Assembly (NCBI RefSeq): GCF_014836945.1
Contig: NZ_JACSPX010000001.1
Coordinates: 452,952-516,951 of the forward strand
Length of the DNA stretch: 64,000 nt
Source of the DNA: Microbacterium commune
GTDB taxonomy: Bacteria; Actinomycetota; Actinomycetes; Actinomycetales; Microbacteriaceae
Direction of reading: 5' to 3'
In this document: positions 24,153 to 33,955 of the stretch, piece by piece
How the letters are laid out: each line of letters starts with the position of its first letter
Position numbering within the stretch: the first letter of the stretch is position 1
The notes under the pieces: generated by a model
Databases searched by the model: none
The model's input: only the letters and a program-made list of their open reading frames with translations
Told to the model about the DNA's origin: nothing
Translations under genes and position numbers: made by a program

Positions 24153-25523
24153 TCAGGGTGTGGGAGTGCGTCTACCGCGCTCCGATCGGATGCGCCGGGC
24201 AGCTGCGGTGACGCCAAGCGCTACCAGGATACCAGGCACCGTGAGGGCCAACAGCGGCAGGGTACCGTATCGCAGCGACTCCTCGGTCGGGAGCAGCGGC
24301 GACGCGGCCTCGACGGACCGTTCGACCGGCGGGAGCGGCGGCACGGCGACCGGGGTCGCGGGCTGCTCTGGCACCGGCTGCTCGGGAGCATCGGCACGGC
24401 GGTAGACCCGGATCCACTCCTTCAGGTCGCCCATCGGATTGCTCGAGACGCGGGGAATGGATGCCGTGACCGCGGCCTCGGCATCGAGCAGACCGTAGCC
24501 GTAGAGCGGGTCGGGGGTGCGCGCCATGTCGGGCACGGGCTGCGCGGTCCTGATCAGGCGGTTGATGACGTTGGCCGCATCCAGATCGGGATGCGCTGCG
24601 CGCACCAGCGCGGCAGCACCCGCGACGATCGGGGCGGCCCCGCTCGTGCCGTCCCACGACCGCAGGGTGCCGTCGGCCGAGACGCCCAGCAGCGACTCGC
24701 TCGGCGCCGAGATGCCGATCGTGATGCCCTGGGTGGATGCGCCGCGGCTGGCGACCCCGGTCTGGTCGACGCCGCCGACGGTCAGCACACCCGGAATCGT
24801 GGCAGGCGCGCCGATCATCGAGGTGCCGCTGCCGCGGTTGCCGGCGGCGACGATCACCACGACGTCGTGCTCGAACGCGTACAGGAACGCCTCGTCCCAG
24901 CTGCGATCCCAGTCGAGGGTGTTGGTGGTGAAGGAGAGGTTGATGACGTCGGCGTCGTGGTCGACGGCCCACTTCATGGCCTCGACCACCTGGTCGACGA
25001 ACGGCTTCGTCGACGCGGAGCCGGGGAAGCCGAGCGAGACCGACAGCAGCTGTGCCTCCGGTGCGACGCCGATCATCCCGGTGCCGTCGGGGTTCCCGCG
25101 TCCGGCGGCGAGGGAGGCGACCCACGAGCCGTGGTTGGGATCGCGCACGCCGACCGGGGTGCGCCCGTCCGCACTGCCGACGCCGGACACGTCGGTGCCG
25201 TCGGCCACCGCGCCGTCGAAGATCACCGGCGGCTTGCCGATGCCGGTGTCGATGACCGCGATCTTCACGCCCTTGCCCCTGGTCACGTTCCAGGCCTGCC
25301 GGATCCCAGCACCGTCGAGCCAGTACTCCATCGCCCGGGCGGGGTCGTTCGGGTCGTCGGGGATCGGTGGCGCGGCGGGCGTCGCCGTCTCCGTGGGCGC
25401 CTGCAACGTCGACGTCGACGTCGCCGAGGCGGCGGAGGCGGGTGCGGGCACGGCCGCGAACACCGCGGATGCCGCGATCGCCGCTGTCACAGCGACGCCA
25501 CGCAGCATCCGAGCGGCCGTCAT
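24153..25523 (-). CDS. Secreted, C-terminally anchored S8 serine protease
   Basis: A 456-residue subtilisin-family protease. A signal peptide (about 1-32, VAVTAAIAASAVFAAVPAPASA) leads into a Thr/Pro-rich segment, then the catalytic domain with Asp in KIAVIDTGIG near 90, His in DPNHGSWVAS near 130, the oxyanion Asn in VAAGNRGSG near 227 and Ser in GTSGAAPIVAGAAALV near 293. A Pro-rich linker (about 380-415) and a transmembrane helix (LPLLALTVPGILVALGV) ending in arginines anchor it to the membrane. The build resembles mycosins, but no type VII secretion gene is nearby. The ATG at 25523 overlaps the DUF501 stop as ATGA. Confidence 0.92.
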   Translation of the reverse strand: MTAARMLRGVAVTAAIAASAVFAAVPAPASAASATSTSTLQAPTETATPAAPPIPDDPNDPARAMEYWLDGAGIRQAWNVTRGKGVKIAVIDTGIGKPPVIFDGAVADGTDVSGVGSADGRTPVGVRDPNHGSWVASLAAGRGNPDGTGMIGVAPEAQLLSVSLGFPGSASTKPFVDQVVEAMKWAVDHDADVINLSFTTNTLDWDRSWDEAFLYAFEHDVVVIVAAGNRGSGTSMIGAPATIPGVLTVGGVDQTGVASRGASTQGITIGISAPSESLLGVSADGTLRSWDGTSGAAPIVAGAAALVRAAHPDLDAANVINRLIRTAQPVPDMARTPDPLYGYGLLDAEAAVTASIPRVSSNPMGDLKEWIRVYRRADAPEQPVPEQPATPVAVPPLPPVERSVEAASPLLPTEESLRYGTLPLLALTVPGILVALGVTAAARRIRSERGRRTPTP

Positions 25524-26053
25524 GACGCGCGGTCCGCCAACGCGGCGCCGGGGTCGACGCACGCGCATCGCTCGGGCGACCAGGAGGAGCGCTCCAGCGC
25601 GGCATCCCCCACCGGGTTCACACCCGGCCCCGCGGCCAGAGCGTGCCCGGCGAGAGCGTGCAGACACTTCACGCGCGTCGGCATCCCCCCGGCCGAGATG
25701 CCGTCGATCTCGGGCACCTCGCCGAACTGCGCGCGGTCGGCGAGGTACGCCTCGTGCGCGCGGCCGTAGGCTGCGGCGACGTCGTCGTCCTCCTCGAGCA
25801 TCCGAGCCAGCTCGGGCATCACCTGCGTCGCCTCGAGGGTTGACATCGCGGCGGTCGCCGCGGGGTGCGTCAGGTAGTAGAACGTCGGGAAGGGCGTTCC
25901 GTCGTCGAGACGGGGCGCCGTGGCCACCACGGTCGGGTTGCCGCAGACGCAGCGCGCGGCGATGCCGATGACGCCGCGGGCGGCACGGCCCAGCTGACTC
26001 GAGACCACATCGATCTCTGCAGCGGTGGGCGTCGGGAAGGGAGGTGTCGTCAC
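25520..26053 (-). CDS. DUF501 family protein
   Basis: A 177-residue protein typical of actinobacterial DUF501. It has RAARGVIGIAARCVCGNPTVV, PFPTFYYLTHPAATAAMSTLEA and the C-terminal ISAGGMPTRVKCLHALAGHALA. The Cys-x-Cys near residue 37 and the Cys/His pair near 140 could bind metal, but this is not established. The GTG at 26053 is six bases behind TACCCT (26060-26065, minus), suggesting an internal leaderless promoter inside the eno-ftsB-DUF501 cluster. The stop overlaps the start of the subtilase gene. Confidence 0.88.
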   Translation of the reverse strand: MTTPPFPTPTAAEIDVVSSQLGRAARGVIGIAARCVCGNPTVVATAPRLDDGTPFPTFYYLTHPAATAAMSTLEATQVMPELARMLEEDDDVAAAYGRAHEAYLADRAQFGEVPEIDGISAGGMPTRVKCLHALAGHALAAGPGVNPVGDAALERSSWSPERCACVDPGAALADRAS

Positions 26054-26087
26054 CCCACCAGGGTACGGGAGGTCACTGTGACAGACC

Positions 26088-26609
26088 TCAGCCCTGCGGA
26101 GTCGGCGCCTCGACGGCCGTCTTCGCGAGCCCTGCGGAGGTCAGCCCGCGCAGCAGCTGCGGCATCCAGTCGGCCGGGCGCTCCTCGAGCTGGGCGCTGA
26201 CCTCCTGCTGCTCGGGCGGCAGGTCGGCGGGATCCAGATCGTCGTCGACGAGGTAGACGACCTCGCCGGGCTTGACGTAGTACAGCCGCTCACGCGCCTG
26301 GGTGGTGATGTACGCCGGGTCGTCCCATCGATCGCGCTCGCGCTCGAGATCGGCGATCTGCTCCTCGGTCACCTGCACCGAGTGCTCGAGCGCGGCGATC
26401 TTCTGCTTCTGGCCGAGGTAGGTGCCGATGGTCGGCACGAGCACCCAGGTGCCGAGCACGACCAGCGAGAGCATGATCACGGCGAAACCCGACAGGCGGA
26501 TGCCGCTCGCCCACTCCCTCACATCGACCGTGCGTCCGCCGGACGCGCGCGAGGAGGGTGACGACGCGGGCACGGACGCCGAAGGAGGAGGAGCGGGTCG
26601 TCTGGCCAT
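26088..26609 (-). CDS. ftsB: FtsB/DivIC-type septum formation initiator
   Basis: A 173-residue bitopic division protein. After a Ser/Pro-rich cytoplasmic N-terminus (about 1-35) comes one transmembrane helix (FAVIMLSLVVLGTWVLV, about 39-56), then a coiled coil (QKQKIAALEHSVQVTEEQIADLERERDRW) and the conserved ITTQARERLYYVKPGEVVYLV motif. In divisomes such proteins bind FtsL and FtsQ. Its place between eno and DUF501 is the usual actinobacterial order. The ATG at 26609 has a run of GGAGGAGG upstream. The C-terminal 50 residues are variable. Confidence 0.92.
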   Translation of the reverse strand: MARRPAPPPSASVPASSPSSRASGGRTVDVREWASGIRLSGFAVIMLSLVVLGTWVLVPTIGTYLGQKQKIAALEHSVQVTEEQIADLERERDRWDDPAYITTQARERLYYVKPGEVVYLVDDDLDPADLPPEQQEVSAQLEERPADWMPQLLRGLTSAGLAKTAVEAPTPQG

Positions 26610-26651
26610 GCTCCTCCTCCTTCGTCCGTTCAGATCAGCGCGCGCTCCGGC

Positions 26652-27995
<1,344 letters not shown>

Positions 27996-28029
27996 CTAGC
28001 CGTGCCCGTCCTCGCCCCTCGGGCGGATG

Positions 28030-28692
28030 TCAGACGATCAGCGCGAGCGCCACGCCGTCCCATCCCTTGACGCCCACGGTCTGCAGCGCGGTCGCGTCGA
28101 AGCGGGGGTCCTCGGCCAGCATCCGGAGCGCCTGCTGCGTGCCGATGACCTTCGAGTCGGCGGTCTCGGCGTCGACGATCTCGCCGTCGCGGCCGATGTT
28201 GTCGAGGATGACGACGGTGCCCGGATGCCCGAGTCGCGCCGCCCAGTCGAGGTAGAGCGTGTTGGATTCCTTGTCGGCGTCGATGAACACGAGATCGAAG
28301 CCGCCGACGAGCGTGGGCAGCACGTCCTCGCCACGCCCCACGCGGATGTCGACGCGATCGCCGACACCGGCGGCGTCGATGCTGGCGCGCGCGACCGCGG
28401 CGTTGACGTGTTCGGCTTCGATCGTGACCACCCGACCCTGGTCGCCCACGGCCCGGGCCATCCAGATGGTCGAGTACCCGCCGAGCGTGCCGACCTCGAG
28501 CACGCGCCGTGCGCCGCTCATCCGCACCAGCAGATTCAGCAGCTTGCCCGCGACCGGTGCGACCTCGATGTCGGGCATGCCCGCCGCCTGCTGCGCAGAC
28601 AGAGCGCGCTCCAGGGCGGGGTCGCGCCCGACGAGCAGGTCGGAGAGGTACTCGTCGGCGGCGCGCCAGGCGTGCGGGGTGGATTCGACCAT
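28030..28692 (-). CDS. Class I SAM-dependent O-methyltransferase
   Basis: A 220-residue enzyme of the caffeoyl-CoA/catechol O-methyltransferase family (Methyltransf_3). VLEVGTLGGYSTIWMARAVG near residue 66 is the SAM-binding glycine loop, VVTIEAEHVNAAVAR near 88 holds the acidic ribose contact, and FDLVFIDADKESNTLYLDWA near 133 with VILDNIGRDGEI contains the metal ligands Asp, Asp and Asn. The substrate cannot be told from sequence. The ATG at 28692 was chosen as the first start inside the conserved alignment; longer frames run into the CPBP gene. Confidence 0.9.
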   Translation of the reverse strand: MVESTPHAWRAADEYLSDLLVGRDPALERALSAQQAAGMPDIEVAPVAGKLLNLLVRMSGARRVLEVGTLGGYSTIWMARAVGDQGRVVTIEAEHVNAAVARASIDAAGVGDRVDIRVGRGEDVLPTLVGGFDLVFIDADKESNTLYLDWAARLGHPGTVVILDNIGRDGEIVDAETADSKVIGTQQALRMLAEDPRFDATALQTVGVKGWDGVALALIV

Positions 28693-28724
28693 GCCCCCCA
28701 GCCAAGTCGCCGTGCGCGCCGAGG

Positions 28725-29690
28725 TCAAGGGCGCGACGCGGCGGCCGGCCCGGAGGGCGGTGTCGCGAGAGCCGGCTGCCGGCGGAACTGACCCGTGACC
28801 AGCAGCACGACGGCCACCAGAGCGCATGCGATCCACCCCGACGCGCCCAGCACGGACGCGAGCGCCGGATCGGGACGGGTGCCGGCAGCGAACAGCAGGG
28901 TGGGCAGGCCGGCTGCCGCGTTGAGGGCGCCGTGCGCGAAGACGGGCGGCCACACCGACCCGGACCGCAGACGCAGCCAGCCCAGCAGCACTCCCCATGC
29001 CAGGCATCCGGTGGTCATCAGCAGCACTCCGGTGATGTCGGTGCGCGCGAAGTTGTACCCGAGCAGGATGATCGGCGCGTGCCAGATCCCCCACACGGCG
29101 CCGCTGATGAGCAGGGCGGGCCAGGTGCCGTACCGACGCAGGGCCGGAAGGAGGAACCCGCGCCAGCCGATCTCCTCGCCGAACGCGGCGACGGCGTTCA
29201 CGGTGGCCGCGGCGACGGGCATCGCCAGCAGCTGCGCGATGACGAGCAGGCCGACGGGCGGAAGTGCGGCCGCTCCGGCGGGACCTGATTGCAGCACCTC
29301 CGCGAATCCCGAGAACGTCACGAGATCGAGCGTGATCCAGCCGCAGACGACGGCGACGGCGAGGGAGAGCGCCACCACCCCGATGGTGCCGAACAGCGCG
29401 ATGATGCTCATGCCCACCACGCGTCTCGCCGGGCGCAGCGGCCACATGCCGAGGAGGCGGAGTCGCCGGCCGCGTGGCACGGGCCGGAGCACGAGCAGCA
29501 CCCCGAGCACCGCGGCCGCGGGCGTGTACATCATCAGCGGCAGCAGCAGCCCGGCGAGCGGCGACGCGAGGCCGCCGCCCAGCCACAGCGGCAGTGCCAC
29601 AGCCCACGCCAGTCCGAGCGCGAGCACGATGAACGCGACGATGGCCGTGCGGCCCACCTCGGGCATCCGGTCGGTCGGCTGATCCGTCAT
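28725..29690 (-). CDS. CPBP family intramembrane metalloprotease
   Basis: A 321-residue membrane protein with about eight hydrophobic segments. The Rce1/CAAX-protease motifs are present: FGEEIGWRGFLLPALRR near residue 158 (EExxxR), GAVWGIWHAPIILLGYNF near 185 with the second-site His, and FAHGALNAAAG near 253. Family members cleave membrane proteins or act in bacteriocin self-immunity; the substrate here is unknown. The ATG at 29690 lies 16 bases downstream of the DUF1648 stop, and the gene is probably the last in a GntR-led operon. Confidence 0.87.
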   Translation of the reverse strand: MTDQPTDRMPEVGRTAIVAFIVLALGLAWAVALPLWLGGGLASPLAGLLLPLMMYTPAAAVLGVLLVLRPVPRGRRLRLLGMWPLRPARRVVGMSIIALFGTIGVVALSLAVAVVCGWITLDLVTFSGFAEVLQSGPAGAAALPPVGLLVIAQLLAMPVAAATVNAVAAFGEEIGWRGFLLPALRRYGTWPALLISGAVWGIWHAPIILLGYNFARTDITGVLLMTTGCLAWGVLLGWLRLRSGSVWPPVFAHGALNAAAGLPTLLFAAGTRPDPALASVLGASGWIACALVAVVLLVTGQFRRQPALATPPSGPAAASRP

Positions 29691-29706
29691 CTCGATGCTC
29701 CTCCGC

Positions 29707-30729
29707 TCAGGCCTCTGCTCGGCGCTCGAGGTGCGCCTGCAGGGTCGCCGCGGCCGTCTCGGCACCGTCGACGGTGATCACGACCGCGCCCGCGCCTCGG
29801 CGGTCGACCTCGATCGCGGGTCCGGTGCGCAGCACGATACCGGTGCGGCCGTCGAGACCGACCCGCCAGCCCGTGCCGCCGAACTCGGCGAAGGGGTGGC
29901 ATTCGATCGCGCGCACGCCGGTGATCTCGTCGAGCGGCACGTGCAGCCGCGGGAATCCCAGCTGGGAGCGCACGTGCAGCCCGTCCGCGCCGACGCGCAC
30001 GCGGAACGATGCCGTCGCCGCGAGGGCGAGACCGACCACGGCCAGCACGAGCAGCGGTATCCACGCGCTCCCGGGCGCCTGCAGCAGCATCACCGCGGTC
30101 ACCCCGATCAGGACGACGCAGGCGAACCCGACGATCAGGAGGCCGCCGCGCGCCATCCTCGCCGTGCCCATCCAGACCACCCGCTCCCCCGCAGAGATCG
30201 ACGGCAGACGCGTGGTCTTCAGCGTCACGGGCCCGGTCGCCTCGACGTCGGGCTGCAGCACCCAGCCCGCGGCGGAGAGGATGAGCAGAGCGCAGAACGC
30301 GCCGACGAGCACGGGCAGCACGTCGGTCGCATCGGCGGCGTCGGACAGGCCACGCTGCATCCACGTCGACCCGGTCGTCGTCACGGCGCTGAAGCCCGAG
30401 AGCGCGAGCGCGAGCGCTCCCAGGAACCGTGCTGTCACACCCCACTGCTGTCGCGCCATGGTGAGCGTGACCGTCACCAACAGCAGCGGAAGGCCGAGTC
30501 CGATGCCGATGGCGAGCCAGAGGTAGGTCACGGGCGGTCCGTACCCGTCGACGCCGCCGGCTCCCCAGTGGGTCGCCGCGGGGTCGGGCAGCTCGGGCAT
30601 CCAGACGGCGATCAGCGCGACCGCGACCGCGGTGAAGACGGCCGGGATGACGAGGCCGACGACGGTGAGAGCCCGTCGGGCTCGCCGCACGTCGGCGGCG
30701 GCGTCGATCTGCGTGCCGGGTGTGGTCAT
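29707..30729 (-). CDS. DUF1648-type membrane protein
   Basis: A 340-residue membrane protein with about seven hydrophobic segments. It begins with a DUF1648-like segment, PDPAATHWGAGGVDGYGPP, after the first helix, a pattern known from SdpI-type immunity proteins. The C-terminal 80 residues (FRVRVGADGLHVRSQLGFPRLHVPLDEITGVRAIE) look like a PH-like bacterial domain. It overlaps the GntR regulator by four bases and precedes the CPBP protease. GntR (YtrA type) plus DUF1648 is a recurrent pair in Gram-positives, usually autoregulated; the function is not established. Confidence 0.85.
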   Translation of the reverse strand: MTTPGTQIDAAADVRRARRALTVVGLVIPAVFTAVAVALIAVWMPELPDPAATHWGAGGVDGYGPPVTYLWLAIGIGLGLPLLLVTVTLTMARQQWGVTARFLGALALALSGFSAVTTTGSTWMQRGLSDAADATDVLPVLVGAFCALLILSAAGWVLQPDVEATGPVTLKTTRLPSISAGERVVWMGTARMARGGLLIVGFACVVLIGVTAVMLLQAPGSAWIPLLVLAVVGLALAATASFRVRVGADGLHVRSQLGFPRLHVPLDEITGVRAIECHPFAEFGGTGWRVGLDGRTGIVLRTGPAIEVDRRGAGAVVITVDGAETAAATLQAHLERRAEA

Positions 30730-31076
30730 GATTCCATCTCCTTGATGAGTGCGGCGAGGGTGGCAGGGGCGACACCGAGATCGGCGCCGCGGCGCACGAG
30801 CGCCGTGATCTCGCCGGCGAGTTCGGCGAGCGGCGCGGCCGAGGCGGAGATCATCGCACCCCGCCCCCGGCGCAGCTCGACGAGGCCCTCGTCGCGCAGT
30901 TCCTGGTAGGCGCGAAGCGCCGTGTGCACATTCACCTCGATCGCATCGGCCAGGTCGCGCGCGGCGGGCAGCCGGTCACCGGGGCCCAGGCGCCCGGCGA
31001 GCACCTCCCCGCGCACCGATGCGGCGATCTGCTCGAACAGCGGGCGAGGGCTGTCGGGGTCGACTCGGATGAGCAT
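30726..31076 (-). CDS. GntR family (YtrA-type) transcriptional regulator
   Basis: A 116-residue regulator with an N-terminal winged helix of the GntR type: PRPLFEQIAASVRGEVLAGRL, then GDRLPAARDLADAIEVNVHTALRAYQELRDEGLVELRRGRGAMIS. There is only a short C-terminal helix pair (about 75-116) in place of an effector domain, as in YtrA, which represses its own operon. ATG at 31076 was chosen over the GTG at 31082, because the GTG lies within the ribosome site GGGAGG. A 35-base symmetrical operator covers its promoter. It overlaps the DUF1648 gene by ATGA. Confidence 0.92.
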   Translation of the reverse strand: MLIRVDPDSPRPLFEQIAASVRGEVLAGRLGPGDRLPAARDLADAIEVNVHTALRAYQELRDEGLVELRRGRGAMISASAAPLAELAGEITALVRRGADLGVAPATLAALIKEMES

Positions 31077-31097
31077 ATGCACCTCCCTTTCGCATTA

Positions 31098-31132
31098 TTC
31101 TACTCACACTAGATCAACTAGGGCAAGTAGAA
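31098..31132 (-). promoter_or_regulatory. Operator-promoter of the GntR operon
   Basis: A two-level dyad centred on 31115: TTCTACT (31098-31104) with AGTAGAA (31126-31132), and inside it CTAG (31109-31112) with CTAG (31118-31121). On the minus strand a promoter overlaps it: -35 TTGCCC, an 18-base spacer and -10 TAGAAT. Binding of the GntR dimer here would block its own operon. The symmetry is seen directly; the binding is inferred. Confidence 0.75.
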
Positions 31133-31207
31133 CTTCCGGGCCGCGATCGATCATCGGGGAGCGCGTCACGTCACTCCCCGTTCACCCCGGGGTGGGAGCA
31201 TGGGCGG

Positions 31208-32437
31208 ATGCCGCTCGCCCGCCGCCTCACCCTCGTCGACGCCGTCGCGATCGGACTCGGTTCGATGATCGGCGCCGGGGTGTTCGCCGTCTGGTCACCG
31301 GCCCTCGGAGTCGCCGGCTCCGGCATCCTGATCGCGCTGGCGATCGCCGCCCTCGTCGCGTTCTGCAACGCCACCTCCTCGGCGCAGCTCGCGGCGGTGC
31401 ACCCCGTCGCCGGCGGCACGTACGCGTACGCGCGGGCCGAGATCGGCCCGTGGTCGGGCTTCATCGCGGGGTGGTGCTTCGTGATCGGCAAGATCGCGAG
31501 CTGTGCGGCCATGGCGATGACCTTCGCCGCCTACGCCGCCCCGGAGAGCTGGCGGACGCCCGTCGCCGTGCTCGCGGTCGCCGCCCTCGCCACCGTCAAC
31601 TGCTTCGGCGTCACCCGCACCGCGCTGCTGACACGCATCCTCGTGGTCCTCTCGCTGCTCGGGCTGGCCGCGGTCGCGGCATCCGGACTCGCCGCCGCAC
31701 CGCAGGCCTCTCCCGCTCCCCTGCCCGACGCGACCGCGTACGGCGTGCTGCAGGGGGCGGGCCTGCTCTTCTTCGCCTTCGCCGGATACGCGCGCATCGC
31801 GACCATGGGCGAGGAGGTGATCGACCCCGTCCGCACGATCCCCCGCGCGATCGTGCTCGCCCTCGGCGGCGCGGTCGTCGTCTACGTGCTGGTGGCGGTC
31901 GCGGTGATGCTGACGCTGGGGGCGGATGCCGTCGGCAGCGCGCATCCGCTCGCCGACGTCGCCGAGGCCGCCGGCTGGAGCTGGGCGGGTCCGGTCGTGC
32001 GCATCGCGGCCGCGACGGCGTCTCTGGGCGCGCTGCTCGCCCTCATCACCGGCATCGGACGCACCACGCTGGCCATGGCACGCGAGGCGGATCTGCCGCG
32101 GTTCCTCGCCGTCGTCGACGAGCGGTGGCAGGTGCCGCAGCGCGCCGAGGTCGCCGTGGCACTGATCGTGATCGGGATCGTGCTGGTGGCCGACCTGCGC
32201 GGAGCGATCGGCTTCTCGTCGTTCGGCGTGCTGCTGTACTACCTGATCGCGAACGCCGCGGCGCTGCGCCAGGGAGCCGACGTGCGCCGCTACCCGAAGG
32301 CGCTGCAGGTGATCGGCGCGATCGGATGCCTGGTGCTGGTCTCGACGCTGCCCGCACTCGCCTCGCTGATCGGCACCGGGGTCGTGCTGGCCGGCATCGG
32401 GTACCGGATGCTGCGGCTGAGACTCGTCGTGCGCTGA
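31208..32437 (+). CDS. APC family amino acid permease
   Basis: A 409-residue transporter with about twelve hydrophobic segments, beginning with LTLVDAVAIGLGSMIGAGVFAVW, whose GxG(I/M)IGAG helix-1 break is the substrate and ion site in APC transporters. GGTYAYARAEIGPWSGFIAGW in helix 3 and FFAFAGYARIATMGEEVIDP in helix 6 are also typical. The substrate cannot be fixed. The ATG at 31208 follows GAGCAT by six bases, a poor -10, so initiation is uncertain. It is divergent from the GntR operon by 131 bases and convergent with hisS. Confidence 0.9.
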   Translation: MPLARRLTLVDAVAIGLGSMIGAGVFAVWSPALGVAGSGILIALAIAALVAFCNATSSAQLAAVHPVAGGTYAYARAEIGPWSGFIAGWCFVIGKIASCAAMAMTFAAYAAPESWRTPVAVLAVAALATVNCFGVTRTALLTRILVVLSLLGLAAVAASGLAAAPQASPAPLPDATAYGVLQGAGLLFFAFAGYARIATMGEEVIDPVRTIPRAIVLALGGAVVVYVLVAVAVMLTLGADAVGSAHPLADVAEAAGWSWAGPVVRIAAATASLGALLALITGIGRTTLAMAREADLPRFLAVVDERWQVPQRAEVAVALIVIGIVLVADLRGAIGFSSFGVLLYYLIANAAALRQGADVRRYPKALQVIGAIGCLVLVSTLPALASLIGTGVVLAGIGYRMLRLRLVVR

Positions 32438-32506
32438 GCTGTGCGCGCCGATGCGGGCGCGCGCGGGTGCATCGGGCGCGGGGCGCGCGGGTGCAGGCGA
32501 GCAGCC

Positions 32507-32543
32507 GAGCGCAGGTCGGATGCCGTGACATCGACCTGCGCTC
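32507..32543. terminator. Terminator between the APC permease and hisS
   Basis: Perfect 12-base arms, GAGCGCAGGTCG (32507-32518) and CGACCTGCGCTC (32532-32543), around a 13-base loop in the convergent gap. Upstream the 13-base unit GCGCGCGGGTGCA occurs twice. Confidence 0.8.
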
Positions 32544-32572
32544 GTGTGTTCGCCCTCCTCGGCGTGGGCGGA

Positions 32573-33862
32573 TCAGGCCAGCGGCTTGATCTCGGCGGAG
32601 CCCGGCTCGTCGCCGGACCGCACCGAGGCGAAGCCGGTGTAGCCGTCGGCAGCCGAGCGCTCGAGCAGCGCCTTCATGTTCTTCGCGCGGCGTTCGAGGC
32701 GCACGCGAGCGACACCCGCGCTCAGCAGCGCGGACTTGTGCGCCAGCAGCTGCGCGACCGGCACGTCGGCGTCGTGCACGAGCACGACGGCCTGGGCCTG
32801 ATCGACCTCCTGCTCGGCGACCAGGTCGACGATGCGCTCGAAGCCGATCGAGAAGCCCACAGCGGGGACCTGCTGGCCGAGGAACCGGCCGATCATGCCG
32901 TCGTAGCGCCCGCCGCCGCCGAGCGAGTAGCTCACGGAGGGGTGCGCGAGCTCGAAGATCGTTCCCGTGTAGTAGCCCATGCCGCGCACGAGGAACGGGT
33001 CGTACACGAGAGGGGGCGCCCCGGCATCCGGGCGTGCGGCGACGACCGCCTCGCCGAGCGAGGCGAGGTGCGCGACGATCTCGTCGGGAGCGCTCTCGGG
33101 GAGCGCCTTGCGGATCTGCCGCTCGCCGTAGGGGGTGTATTCGCGCGTCTGCGGGCGCTTCAGGAACGCCTCGAACGCGTCGACGGCCGTGGCCGTGACT
33201 CCACGCTCGCGCAGCTCCCCCGCGACGCCGTCGGGGCCGATCTTGTCGAGCTTGTCGATCGTGATCAGCACGCCGGGGCGCTCGTCCTCGGTGAAGCCGA
33301 AGCTGTCGAGCATCCAGTCCAGCGCGCGACGGTCGTTGACCCGCACCGTGCCGCCCTGCAGGCCCAGCGCGTCGATCGTGTCGAGGGACGCGACGATCAG
33401 CTCCGCCTCCGCCCGGGAGCTCTCGTCGCCCATGATGTCGATGTCGCACTGCACGAACTGGCGGTAGCGGCCCTTCTGCGGCCGCTCGGCGCGCCACACC
33501 GGCCCGATCTGGATCGCACGGAACACCGTCGGCAGCTGCCCGCGGTTCGTCGCGTAGAAGCGAGCGAGCGGGACCGTGAGGTCGTAGCGCAGGCCCAGGT
33601 CGCTGAGCGCGGCCGGGTCGTCAGCCGCAGCCCGGATGCCGTCGGCGTCGAGTCCGCGGCGCAGGATGCTGTACGACAGCTTCTCGTTGTCGCCGCCGAT
33701 GCCGGCGTGCAGGCGCCCGTGCTCCTCGACCACCGGGGTCTCGATCTCGTCGAAGCCGTGCGCACGGTAGCGCTCGCGGATGACGGCGAGCACACGCTCT
33801 CGACGAGCCTTTTCTGCGGGGAGGAAGTCGCGCATGCCGCGCGGAGGGTTCACAGTTGCCAC
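32573..33862 (-). CDS. hisS: Histidine-tRNA ligase
   Basis: Class II aminoacyl-tRNA synthetase charging tRNA-His. The 429 residues contain class II motif 1 in the GMRDFLPAEKARRERV region, motif 2 with QIGPVWRAERPQKGRYRQFVQCDID near 115, the histidine-A motif GMGYYTGTIFEL near 275 (normally RGLDYYTG, so slightly divergent) and motif 3 GGGGRYDGMIG with GFSIGFERI. The C-terminal anticodon-binding domain is present. The GTG at 33862 was chosen to match the usual start of the core; an ATG at 33883 is also possible. GAAGAT stands six bases before the GTG. mazG lies upstream on the same strand, behind a large hairpin. Confidence 0.94.
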   Translation of the reverse strand: MATVNPPRGMRDFLPAEKARRERVLAVIRERYRAHGFDEIETPVVEEHGRLHAGIGGDNEKLSYSILRRGLDADGIRAAADDPAALSDLGLRYDLTVPLARFYATNRGQLPTVFRAIQIGPVWRAERPQKGRYRQFVQCDIDIMGDESSRAEAELIVASLDTIDALGLQGGTVRVNDRRALDWMLDSFGFTEDERPGVLITIDKLDKIGPDGVAGELRERGVTATAVDAFEAFLKRPQTREYTPYGERQIRKALPESAPDEIVAHLASLGEAVVAARPDAGAPPLVYDPFLVRGMGYYTGTIFELAHPSVSYSLGGGGRYDGMIGRFLGQQVPAVGFSIGFERIVDLVAEQEVDQAQAVVLVHDADVPVAQLLAHKSALLSAGVARVRLERRAKNMKALLERSAADGYTGFASVRSGDEPGSAEIKPLA

Positions 33863-33893
33863 GCATCCATCTTCCCAGGTCACCGACGGGCTC

Positions 33894-33952
33894 TTCGAAT
33901 CGCTCTACTTGCGCCGATCCGGGCGTCGCGGCGGCAAGATGAGCGATTCGAA
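33894..33952 (-). terminator. Large hairpin between mazG and hisS
   Basis: Perfect 12-base arms TTCGAATCGCTC (33894-33905) and GAGCGATTCGAA (33941-33952) enclose a second imperfect stem (TTGCGCC with GGCGGCAA). It starts three bases after the mazG stop and probably ends or stabilises the nhaA-mazG transcript. No T tract follows. Confidence 0.7.
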
Positions 33953-33955
33953 CGG

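Noticed and set aside
24153..25523. A mycosin of a type VII secretion system
   Set aside because: The signal peptide, subtilase and C-terminal anchor fit, but no EccC, EccB, EsxA-like or other ESX genes are present in the window.
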